The position numbers and the translations under genes were made by a program. A stretch of DNA of 64,000 nt from Coniferiporia sulphurascens. Taxonomy: Eukaryota > Basidiomycota > Agaricomycetes > Hymenochaetales > Hymenochaetaceae. The notes under the pieces were generated by a model, which searched no databases, had not been told where the DNA came from, and saw only the letters and a program-made list of their open reading frames with translations. Positions 48,731 to 58,118 of the stretch are shown here, piece by piece. Numbering within the stretch: the first letter of the stretch is position 1; the number at the start of each line of letters is the position of its first letter. The DNA lies in assembly GCA_002794785.1 (NCBI GenBank), contig NBBA01000009.1, positions 434,001-498,000 of the forward strand. The letters are read 5' to 3'.

Positions 48731-50080
48731 TCAACCTCGTCCTCGCATGTATCCTCCACGGCCTCTATAGCCGCGACCTCGTGGTTGTACACCGCGGCTG
48801 TTACCGCGTCCGCGGCCCCTAAAATAGGGGTGGTTCCGCTCGTCCTTGGGCAGGTGGTTAGCCGCCGCTCCTGTCCTCTGATGATTTTTACGCCACCCCT
48901 CAAAGGCGTTTCTCAGTGCCGTTAGTAAAAATTGAGGGGTTAGTTCAATTTCATCTTTGTCTGGATTTGTTTCGTTAATCGTTTTAATGTATAACTCACT
49001 CTGTGTGAGTACGTATTGATATTGTTCGGGCGTTGCCCTCGTAATAGCCGATATATATGTCGACTCTGAAACTTTTACCCCTTGGGCAATTAGTTCCTCG
49101 TATTTATTGCTGAGGTTATCGAGCGTTCCATCGAAATGGCTGACATGACCTCGGATATCAAAAAGGGCAGCCTTGTTAAAGCCCTTTGTAATTGTTGTCT
49201 GGACGTTATATCGTCCGTCAAGCGCTTTGAGTAGCGCTGGAATATCTTTAGAGAAATTAAGATAATAAGCCAATATCTTGTCGGGCATAGTGCGCATAAT
49301 GCCGTTATATAAAGCGCCTGATATACCAGCCTCTCCAGTTCCTGGGGAGTTAGTGAGCAGGTTACCGTAACCTGCACTTTCGATGGCGCTGCGGACTCTG
49401 TAATTCCAGAGTTTGTAGTTTCTGTGCCCGTCGAGTTTCTCGATTCCGTCGAAGAATTTCTGGAGTTCTGCGAGTTTAGTTGCCATACTCGGTTCATCTT
49501 CCTCAGTATTGTTAGCGTCTGAATCGTCAGGGTCAGATGGCTCTGATGGCTCACGTGATGGGTTATTTTTGAATTCTTCGGAGTTTTCTTCTTTGTTATC
49601 TTCTTTATTTTCGTCTTCTTTCTTATCGCTTTCTTCTTCTGGCTTAATATAAGGATTATCAATTTTAAATTGAGCTTTTTCATTTGGATCTGATATGCCC
49701 AAATACGTACTTATTCGGTATCTGATTTCAGATGATTTTCCTTGATCTGATATTCCTAAATCTTTAGCGTGATTCGTTAGTTCAAGTTTATAATCAGTTC
49801 TTATTTTTGATTTTTCATCTTTGGTAGAATTATCATACCTGTTTATTCGGTCTTGTATTTGTTGTTCCGTTCCGTTAATAGGTATTTGTCTTAGGTTACA
49901 TTGAAGTATTAGGTCGACTAACCTTTTGCTATCTTTAGCTTTTTGAATTTTTTCTTCGAGTTCTTCGATAGTAGATGACTGTGTATACGTTATTTTTAGT
50001 TCGTTAGCTATTATTCGTAATCCTGATAATTTTTGCAAACGTGTTTGCTCACGAGTGTTTGGTTTCTGTCCGTCAGACAT
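48731..50080 (-). CDS. gag: copia gag polyprotein
   Basis: 449-aa frame starting MSDGQKPNTREQTRLQKLSG, ended by TGA at 48731. The N-terminal third is a charged, coiled-coil-prone region. An acidic stretch rich in Glu/Asp/Ser follows (EENSEEFKNN, DPDDSDANN). Then comes the UBN2-type copia gag domain (FDGIEKLDGHRNYKLWNYR ... ALLKALDGRYNV), and the end is Arg/Gly-rich (RGRGRGNSRG, RGGYMRGRG). The zinc knuckle lies just beyond the stop, in the same frame. The upstream frame is open through to the primer-binding site, but the first ATG gives this start. Encodes virus-like-particle protein of a fungal transposon. Confidence 0.88.
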   Translation of the reverse strand: MSDGQKPNTREQTRLQKLSGLRIIANELKITYTQSSTIEELEEKIQKAKDSKRLVDLILQCNLRQIPINGTEQQIQDRINRYDNSTKDEKSKIRTDYKLELTNHAKDLGISDQGKSSEIRYRISTYLGISDPNEKAQFKIDNPYIKPEEESDKKEDENKEDNKEENSEEFKNNPSREPSEPSDPDDSDANNTEEDEPSMATKLAELQKFFDGIEKLDGHRNYKLWNYRVRSAIESAGYGNLLTNSPGTGEAGISGALYNGIMRTMPDKILAYYLNFSKDIPALLKALDGRYNVQTTITKGFNKAALFDIRGHVSHFDGTLDNLSNKYEELIAQGVKVSESTYISAITRATPEQYQYVLTQSELYIKTINETNPDKDEIELTPQFLLTALRNAFEGWRKNHQRTGAAANHLPKDERNHPYFRGRGRGNSRGVQPRGRGYRGRGGYMRGRG

Positions 50081-50140
50081 AATTTCGTTTATATGAGGAT
50101 GTTTTTTTTTTGTTAATCGTTTCGTTAGTTGTAGAGTCAA

Positions 50141-50151
50141 GGCTCATAACC
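50141..50151 (-). other. Primer-binding site, half initiator-tRNA type
   Basis: Directly next to the 5' LTR the minus strand reads GGTTATGAGCC. Its complement GGCTCATAACC is the anticodon stem-loop of eukaryotic initiator tRNA-Met, including the CAT anticodon. Priming from an internal site of cleaved initiator tRNA is known for Drosophila copia and yeast Ty5. Confidence 0.8.
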
Positions 50152-50412
50152 TCTTAAAATCTACACACGTTGTGGTAGACGATGAGGTGCAGTGGTGAGA
50201 CTCAGGCAAGGTGGGTTATCAGCGTAAACCGATGTATTACTAGGGCGAGACCAGCTCCCCTTATATACACGTTCCGTGGGCTAGTACTACTATAACTATC
50301 TAGCTCCTATATCGTATGGCGTTATCATTGCGTTATCGTTCACTTAGTAAGGTGGTTGTTCATATGACCACGTACTATATTTATATCGTTCGTTATATTT
50401 ATTTATTTAATA
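50152..50412 (-). repeat. 5' LTR of the copia element
   Basis: 261 bp partner of 44968-45228, 98.9% identical. It is followed by GAAAA target duplication at 50413-50417. Confidence 0.92.
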
Positions 50413-50417
50413 GAAAA
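50413..50417. repeat. Target-site duplication of the copia element, right copy
   Basis: GAAAA directly following the right LTR, matching 44963-44967. Confidence 0.8.
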
Positions 50418-50439
50418 GGAGGGGGAAAACATCTTCTGC

Positions 50440-50751
50440 TTAGTTGCATATAGCATAGCCTGTAGCAGAAATGGTGATGATGGGGGGGCCACCCGGGTTG
50501 AAGATGAGGATGGGGTCTGCCTTGAAGGCAGGGGAGAGGGCCAGGAAGTTGGCAAGGAGGGGGAGCCCATCTCTGGAGAACCATTCAGCTTCTGTAGAGG
50601 GCAAGGGGGTTTTCCACACAGCTTTGTGAGCAGCAAGGGTATTGGGGCATGACAACAGGAGGTGCGCCCATGTCTCAGGGAGGCAGCAGGAGGGACAAAG
50701 GGGGTCACATCCCGGAATGCGTCCATAGTACATGCCAAAACCTGCAAGCAC
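50440..50751 (-). pseudogene. Fragment with LINE-type C-terminal zinc motif
   Basis: A 103-codon frame inside the right arm of the TIR element. It contains CDPLCPSCCLPETWAHLLLSCP, reported here in parts: C-x3-C-x2-C, then ET.AHLLLSC. The CxxC...ET..H.L..CP pattern is seen at the C-terminus of non-LTR (LINE) reverse transcriptases and related RVT-associated zinc ribbons. Nothing else of a reverse transcriptase is present, so this is a relic or a captured piece, if real. Low confidence. Confidence 0.4.
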
Positions 50752-51223
50752 TGGTCCAGCAGCAAAAAAATATACAAGAATCCAGGGTATTTGTCACACA
50801 TTCCGGTCCTTTGCACACCCGTGACACCACTGAAATAAATCCTAATTAGGCCATGTTGTGGCTGAGAAAATGCACTTTTGTCATGCCCAAGAGGGCTTGA
50901 ATTCAGATTTTCATCCACCCTGCTCAAGGTCTGATTCCTGTCACTGTTGTTCTTTCTGGAAGATGTAGTTATGATACCTATTGTAGTCCAGTCCAATCTA
51001 TGGTGGTACTTGTCTACCAAATTAGACCATAGATGACTGAACACCATTACAAAATAATGAAGAGATGTTGACTTTTGGTACAATTATGCTCTTTGCAATT
51101 CCCAAACTTTTACCCTGCTTCTCTTTTTTTGTATTCAGATAGTCCTAGTCAACAAGCACAAATATTTTCACAACAAGATCTTGAGAATTGATGTGGAAAA
51201 CGTGTACTGTGCAAAGGAGCAGT

Positions 51224-51250
51224 GGTGTGCAAAGGAGGCGGACTACACTG
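51224..51250 (-). repeat. Right terminal inverted repeat
   Basis: Reverse complement of the left TIR with one mismatch, followed by TATA. The motif GTGCAAAGGAG is repeated once more just inside it (51210-51220). Confidence 0.8.
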
Positions 51251-51324
51251 TATAGTCTAGTAAAGTACATACTACAGATGCAATTTTCAAAGTAGAAAGC
51301 TATAAATCCGTTGGTTACAAATGC

Positions 51325-52384
51325 TCATTCTTCGTAAATTCGTACCGCACCCCTGCCCCATTTCTCCATTACCGTTCTTCCCATGCTTGTCGGCTGCGAG
51401 AATGCCACTTCACCCCTCGTAGGGTCCAGTTCACAGCCGTGGATGAATGTCTTCGCAGCAGCACTGAGCAGCGCCTGTGCGATACCTCTCCTCCTGTAAG
51501 CGGATGAAACAAACATTCTCGGCACGCCCATTGGCGTAGGGATGCGATCAGTTGTGCAGTACAAATTACCCTCGACATGTATTAAGGATGACGAGGGGTC
51601 TCCCAGCGCGACCTCGTCTTGCGTCGCAATCTTCATTGCGGTAGAAATATGCTGGGCGAGCACGCATCCCACGATTTTCTCCCGCGTGCTACCCTTGGTT
51701 CGGAGGAGGAAAAGATAAGCTTTGGAGGTTTTTAAAGATGGAGGGGCTATATCCGGTGCCGAAAGGGCCAGATTAACCGTCTTGAGGTATGTAGCTAACT
51801 GCATCCTCTTTAGCCCAAACTGTCAGCTTTTGTGCGTAGTAAAAGCTCACCTTGTTCCCGAACCTTCCTCCTGAACTAGCTTTCACAGCGACAATGCGCC
51901 CTCTGTCCCCCTGCGTTAACATCACGTCTTCCTCCACAACAACGATGTCCCCGTCCGCTTTCTCTCTCTCCTTCTCCTCACGCCCCCATTCCATGCCTTT
52001 CTGAACACGCATGCAGTGTGATTTGTGTAGAATTTCGTCGTCCGGAGCTCCCCGCGTGTAAGTTAGGTCGCAGATAGGGCACGTCCGGAGTACAGACTGG
52101 TCGATACTGAAATGTAATTGTGTGAGCGTCGCCGCCTTCTTCTTGTCCTTGAATTTTGCCTTGTTCGTAGCGGTAGAGTTCCTTTGCGAAATCTTCTTCC
52201 TTGGTGGCATACCGTTAAAGAAGATATCGGTGAGAGGTCGCTTGCGCTTTGTGATGGTGTCGCGTTCCCCCGTACTAGACAATGGGGGAGATATTGTGTC
52301 CGATGAGGACGACACGGCAGGCTGTCTAGGTTTTCCGCCGCGGGACCCATAGGTACGTTTCGCTGGAGGTCTCTCAAAAGACAT
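51325..52384 (-). CDS. ECO1: Cohesin N-acetyltransferase Eco1/Ctf7
   Basis: Acetylates the Smc3 subunit of cohesin during S phase to establish sister-chromatid cohesion. Two exons, 52384-51851 and 51798-51325, joined by a 52 bp GTGAGC...GCAG intron, give 335 aa. A basic, Ser/Thr-rich N-terminal tail is followed by the Eco1 zinc finger (CPICDLTYTRG...HKSHC). The acetyltransferase core has the acetyl-CoA loop RRRGIAQALL preceded by PRMFVSS, and the hallmark C-terminal block GEVAFSQPT...WGRGAVRIYEE. I chose the ATG at 52384 (MSFERPPAKRTYG); one seven codons upstream (52405) is also in frame. Eukaryotic Eco1 proteins are 280-350 aa, matching. The transposon's right end is 74 bp beyond the stop codon. 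High confidence. Confidence 0.95.
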
Positions 52385-52700
52385 TGGCCGTGCACGGTGA
52401 TACAAGACAAGTGGTCAGTTATGCATTCGAAGTCACCGCCTCGTGGCTACCATCCGAACGGGGGTCACGCCGGTCCACTTGTTAGGCAAACGAACACTGA
52501 AGCCTCGCGTCGCGACGCGTGTCACGTGATTTGATGGCATACTACTTTTTGGGGGGAAGATATTACTCCCCTCGCACCAGGTATTTTTCTTACAGCAACA
52601 ATAATATAAATAAAACTAACTACAAAACATTTGAATTTTGGTTAAACAGAAATGAGAGAGAACGGGTAAATGTGCGTAATAAAACGCCCTAAAGCATTCC
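52385..52700. other. Intergenic, ECO1 promoter and GH55 3' end
   Basis: 316 bp between the ECO1 start and the GH55 stop codon, both genes on the minus strand. No frame or repeat of note. An AT-rich stretch at 52590-52640 is compatible with a GH55 polyadenylation region. Confidence 0.45.
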
Positions 52701-55700
52701 TCAAGACCGCGTCCAGGCCGTAACGGTGGACTGAAGACCATTTCGGTTCCCGGACTGGTTAATGATCCCTGCTTCGGACACACTCAATTGGTATGTGGAA
52801 GCTACCGTGGACAAACTGTACACGGATACAGTGGAAACACCATCGATATCCAGAATCTGAGATTGACAGTTGTTCGTGTCCAGACACGCTTGGTTATAGT
52901 CCTTCAAGGCGAGGGTTAGCTTTATGCGGAGAAATATATGGTATCCGATGTACCTGATAAAAGCTATAAAGACCAGCGCCTACAGAATTTCTCGTCAGGA
53001 AAACGTGTGTGAGAGCTACTAACAAATAGTCTCGTACCAAATATTAATATGTTATCCGAGGTATATATGCGAACGGCCCACGCCATCGTTTGACTCGAAG
53101 AGTACGTCGGATCGTTGTAGCTCGTTTCCGAAGTAAACGGTGCAGGCGGGGCGGGATTGGGTTGGTAGTAAGGCTTATCAAGATTGTTAACAATAACACA
53201 TACAATAGGATGAGACGGAGCTGCTCACTGTTTCAGTCTGGATGAGCCCCATGTAATGGTCCTGGGCGCCGACCAGATTGTACTGGTAGAGGGCGTGATG
53301 TTCGGCTGTAACAAATATTAGCTCGCGTATTTTATTCCAGTACAGGCTATTTGCATACATGCTATAAGTTAGAAGAGTGTTAGTGCAGAAGCAGGCGAGA
53401 CAGCGAAAGAGTGCGTACCAGTTCCAATCAACCATACCGGACCAGCTGACTGCGAATAGATTCCACGCCCGCTGTATACGGAGATATTCGCGTAAGGGGG
53501 GTCTAGTTCGTGATCCGCCTGCCAGACCCACGTGCCCTAAAGACGGAGTTTATAAATAATCTTGGTCTGAAATGGAGAAGAGAGATCACACACTTCAAAG
53601 TAGGCGCTGGACGCTGCGGTAAGGTGGATGGCGAGGAATGAGGATATGCAATCGGTCCCGGTGGTGCTGGTGGCCGCGCAATTGGACGAAGTGAGGTCTG
53701 TACCGAGAGCTACGTGGAGACTTGTGTTGGTTGCCGATTTAAAACAAAAAAAAACAGATTCTTACCTCCACCGAGCCTGTATTTCCGGATATTTATCAAA
53801 TTCAAGTTCATCAACGAAAAGTAAGAAGAACTGACCTTATATGACTGTCCCACATCCCGGCTGCTCCCTGCTGGCCTGAGGGATCATGGACATTCCACTC
53901 AAGAACGATTGCGCCTGCAGCTAAATGGAACCACAGTCGTAAACATTATGGATCATAAAATTTTGGGCCAATCCGCTTACCAGGCCCGCGTGTGGTGAAT
54001 ATTATGTCAGTAATCTCAAGCACGCCCGAGGAGTTAGTGTCGCCGGCTTGTATTACGGGCTGGGGATTGCTGATATCCGAAAACGCGGAACCCGAGCCCA
54101 TAATAACAGACCAGGCCTCTCCAACCATCTGTGTTCCTGCGGGTATCGTGATTGTCGACGTAACCAGGTACGTGCCTTGATCAAAGAAGATGATTTTGCA
54201 GCCAGAGTACTGACGAAAACAAGAGAAGCCCGGTTAACACAAATGCACACAGATTGGCCGTAGTTCATGTACCTGTGCGAAGGCACTTATAATGGCTTGA
54301 GTGTCGTCAGTCGTCCCATCTCCCTTAGCACCGAGCGTTCTGATGCTGACAAACTGGTCGACGGCATAGTTTTCATATTGTGGGTGTGTCTTGCCAAATA
54401 TCCTCCCGGAGCTGTCCAGCAGACTGCTCGCTTTTGTCGGGGCGGTCAAGGATGTTTGAACAAAGCTACCCGCAGAGTTTGTGCCGGTATAGGTGTTACC
54501 CTGCACCCAAGTGCTGATGGTCGTTGTTCCGCCGCTGAGGACAACTGCACCACCAACTACGCCTACTGCAGTTGGTACATTGTTAAGCTTGACGTTGTTA
54601 AGGACTATGGAACCCGCAAGGGATCCACTGCTGGCTTCGGAGGTGCGCAGGAAGATAGGCGTGTTTGTTGCGACGACATCAATGATAGCCTCGGCCCCGA
54701 CAGACTGTGTACGCGTCATTCTTGAGACAATTCCTTATCCAATTTGGAGGAAGTTGGGACCCTTACCTGATCAGCATTAGTCAAGCCTCCCGTCGCCACG
54801 TCGAAACCGATCTGAACGAGCATTAAATTCATGGGCACCAGCACTTGTTAAACTGTAAACGTACCTGGCAATTGCTAATGGTGACACCTTGGAAAGTCCA
54901 CCCTGCATTATACGGATTTTATTAGGTTTCTGAGTCGTTGCGCCAGTTTAATCAACCGGACAAACCCCAATTCCACAAGGCGTAAATGGCTACACGAACA
55001 TATCAGCTCACGTTATTGTTGACATTTATAAAGTTACGCACCTGTATTCGCGTTATTGACCGTGATGTTCCTTACAGTGAACCTATGCAACCCATGTCAG
55101 CTCTAGCCTGTACATTGGCTTGCCTACGCACTGTTGGTTCCCAACCCAAATACCGTATTTACCTGCCCCAATTTGAGTGAAATGAAGACATGTTGGAACA
55201 AATATATAGCCATACCACCGTTGAAGACGAGGTCTAAAGAAGTTTATTCAGCCAAGGGAAGCTCGGACCACAATAAGTTTAGTGTTACCTCCCATAAATC
55301 CGCCACTCCCATTCTCCATAAAGATACCTGACGAAGTCAGACGAGAAACTTAACATAGTATTTATTCTGCTGACCTTGGTGAGCCGTCGAAGAGTCGGTT
55401 GACATGTTGACAACAATGTTCATGAGCGACGTTGATTGGGAAACTTGCCAGTGAAGTCCCGTTGCACTTGATGCGGCCGGCATATCCGTCAGATCAATGA
55501 CAAAGTTCCTGACGGATCGATAGCTTAATTTTAGAAGAAAAAAGCAAGTTTTAGTCGGCAACATAAACGAATGTCCTATGAAAAGCGTCCCACAAATTGT
55601 TCTGGTTGGTGTACCATTGAGAGCCTGAACCGCCTGGGATGTAGGGATCGGCATCTGATCGACGTTTAGTATTTCAATTTCAAATAGCTGACGTGCTTCT

Positions 55701-56350
55701 CTCTCACCAATGACAGCTATGCCGCTGAAACTCGCAGAAGCGAGTAGAGTAGGTGGGACTCTTGCGTCACCAATCATCTGGGTATAGTACCATGCAATGA
55801 TGGGCGAAGAAACTAGGTATGTTCTGTGTTGAAAGAATGTTATTGTGGAAACATATACAAATAATGAATTGAAAGTACCCCTGAGGAAAGTAGACGATCG
55901 CCGGCGCAGTCCTTGATAGATTGACGTCAGCACATGACATTAGCGAGTCGAGACTGCTGTACGTACGATGTAGATTGACAATCTCCATTCCCACATCTAC
56001 TCCCCGACGACATAGCAGAGCTATCATAAAAACAAGGAATTAATACGTGATCTTCACGGAGACGTAACTATGTACTTGATAGCTGCAGTATCGTCCGTGA
56101 CACCGTCTCCTTTGGCACCGAAATCCTTGACATTCCGGAAGACCTGGTATCCCGACGGGTCAGAGTTGTAAGCTGCCAGTCCCTGATGCTGGATATTTTC
56201 CATCCAGAATGGATCGGTCGAAGCGGCAGTGCCAGAAGTGATAGGCGTGGAGCAAGTAGAGCCAAGGGCAGCCGCCATGGTCGCAAACGCGAGCAGTGCG
56301 GCTACTGCGGCGTAGAGCTTGTGCAGCGCTCTGAAATGCATAGGGCGCAT
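52701..56350 (-). CDS. GH55 exo-beta-1,3-glucanase (secreted)
   Basis: Fungal exo-1,3-glucanase with two tandem pectate-lyase-like beta-helices, acting on cell-wall or storage glucans. The first exons are 56350-56076, 56020-55967 and 55911-55879; the next begins at 55823. The rest of the gene has many small exons that I did not all resolve; expected length is about 750-800 aa. A signal peptide is clear (hydrophobic run LYAAVAALLAFATMAAALG), then DPFWMENIQHQG and DFGAKGDGVTDDTAAIN open helix 1. Further landmarks are PAIVYFPQGTYLVSSPI, ADPYIPGGSG, NFVIDLTDMP and GIFMENGSGGFMGG. Helix 2 opens VSIRTLGAKGDGTTDDTQAI and includes TYLVTSTITIPAGTQMVGEAW. The C-terminus is LQSTVTAWTRS. Family assignment is secure; the catalytic Glu was not placed. 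Confidence 0.9.
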
Positions 56351-58118
56351 CGTCAGCTATACACGGCGTGAAGAAAAGCTGGCGATTCTGAGCTGCGAGG
56401 CGAACAAGGTGGGAAACCGTGAAGAGCTGTCTGTGATGCTGCACTGGGGGGGAACATATTTATATTGTCCAGCGAATGATGAATATTTACTGTTGGAGAC
56501 TGTTGAACCGGCTAGGTCAGGAGCTCGTAGGACGAACGAACGAAAGAGCATATGCACTGATGGCGGCTACCGCCACAAGCCACGTCAAATCAACGGGCAA
56601 TCGGCGGTTTCCAAAAGAAGAGATGATTGCCGCCTAGTGCTAATCACATGTATGCATTTCGGCCTGATTGGTAAGTTTTGATGCATGCAACTAAGTATCT
56701 TCTTCAACAAAAGGAAGTCGCCTACCATAGGAGTGCGTCCTTTTCCCCCACCTATGGGCGAAGACTATTGGATTGGATATATTCTCTCCTTCCCCTCCTC
56801 CTCTTGACATCCTTCAGAGCTTCATCAGATACCGGGGTTCTCTTTTTAGTTTGTCACGGTTGGTAACCGTGATATGACAAATGTTCTGGAAAAAGGACCA
56901 TAGCGACCGCCTTTATCTCCACTCAGGGTTTTCAAGAAAAAAACCAAAAAAACCTCTTTGCGACATACCGAGGAGATGGACACGTCATGATTCAAGGCCT
57001 CATTGGGCGTCCTATTTTCCCCGAGAGTTCAGCGAGCCGCACATGCCGCTCAAACATTGTGGCCTATACGATCCGGCCGAAAGGAAAACCCACATAGGCG
57101 CGAACAAATAGATAGCTGGGCCACCAGGTGATCCTCAGCGGTTGAGTTTGTGAGCATACGCAAGGTCAGGTGTGAGCATGTGTACCAAAGAACGAACATA
57201 TAGAGTTATTAATTCAGAAGTTGCGCGAACGAGTCTTTGCCCCCGATGTGGGCCAGCCTGCTTCAAACAGGAAAGTCGAAAGGCTCGGAGGAGCAACTTG
57301 ATAGGCGGCTATGGCGCGACTTAGTAGACACATCAAGCAGTGCACTTTTTTCAGCAATTGCACCCGCAGACAGAGTTTGGGAAGTGCGCGTAGGGAATGA
57401 AAGAGAAACGCGAGTCAGCTTCCGTCTCTTCGCAGTGAGTCGGATTCCGAGGGGTCACCGAGATGAGTCGTCATAAGTTCTGCCAGCGAGACAAACGCAT
57501 TTGTTGTTGTCGACGAGAAGCGTAAGCTTGTAATGTCAAGTGAATGAAAGCGAGGGACGCAAGAGGACAGCTGACAATTAATCGTCAAGATTCGGGATAA
57601 CGGCGCGAATCGTCGTAGCCCACTAAGTATAGTATGTCAGTGACGGCAGACCAGCAGATGGGTGGCTGTTAGTATCGCAGCAAATAGGTTCAGAGACATC
57701 ACGTAAGTAGGCCCGGCGCGTCGTTTTTGCCAAAAAGGACACGCAAAGACCGCACGACAAACCCAAGGCTGCGGACACTCAAGGCCGACACGAAAAGGGA
57801 AGAAGAGAAACTGACATCGGCTGCAAGCCGAGTGGCTGCCGAGGAAACTGCCGATGCAACATATGCGCACGTGACCTCCGTGCGCCCGCTCCCTTGCGCC
57901 CGCCTCTTTGCGGCGGGCCTTCCTCCACCTTTTCCTTGTCTTCGTCGCTCCGTCTCACCCTCCCGCTCCCCGCACTCTCGTTTTCTATACATGTCCATCC
58001 CTCAATCCGCTCTACAAACATACACATAGTTCCATTTACTTGAACAGGTGCATACCTGCCACTTCTGGGCGGGCCCTCTTTCTCAGCCCTCGTTCGCGTC
58101 TCCAGTGCAGCATTCACC
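56351..58118. other. Intergenic region with promoters of both glucanase genes
   Basis: About 1.77 kb between the divergent GH55 (-) and GH5 (+) start codons. The only notable structure is the palindrome at 56854-56872. The last 400 bp is C-rich and probably GH5 5' untranslated sequence. No coding frame with motifs was found. Confidence 0.5.
56854..56872. repeat. Perfect inverted repeat in the divergent glucanase promoter
   Basis: TCACGGTT and AACCGTGA are separated by GGT. An 8-bp-arm, 3-bp-spacer palindrome of this kind is a possible dimeric transcription-factor site. It lies 0.5 kb from the GH55 start and 1.25 kb from the GH5 start. Confidence 0.5.

Larger units (their letters stand above)
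44968..50412 (-). mobile_element. Ty1/copia LTR retrotransposon, nearly intact
   Basis: 5,445 bp element on the minus strand: 5' LTR (50152-50412), primer-binding site (50141-50151), one gag-pol frame (50080-45236), polypurine tract (45229-45237) and 3' LTR (44968-45228). The order PR-IN-RT-RH within pol makes it copia (Pseudoviridae type), not gypsy. LTRs are 258/261 identical, so the insertion is recent. The frame is intact over 1,615 codons except for two TGA codons. It is much more AT-rich than flanking genes, with a codon preference for A/T endings. Confidence 0.95.
44637..51250. mobile_element. TIR-flanked DNA element interrupted by a copia retrotransposon
   Basis: Near-perfect 27 bp terminal inverted repeats (44637-44663 and 51224-51250, one mismatch) begin CAGTGTAGTCCG and bracket the whole region. 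TATA abuts both ends, giving a 4-bp (or TA 2-bp) target duplication. Without the copia insertion the element is about 1.16 kb. It has no recognisable transposase, so it is probably non-autonomous. An internal TIR-like copy is at 50803-50820. Confidence 0.75.
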
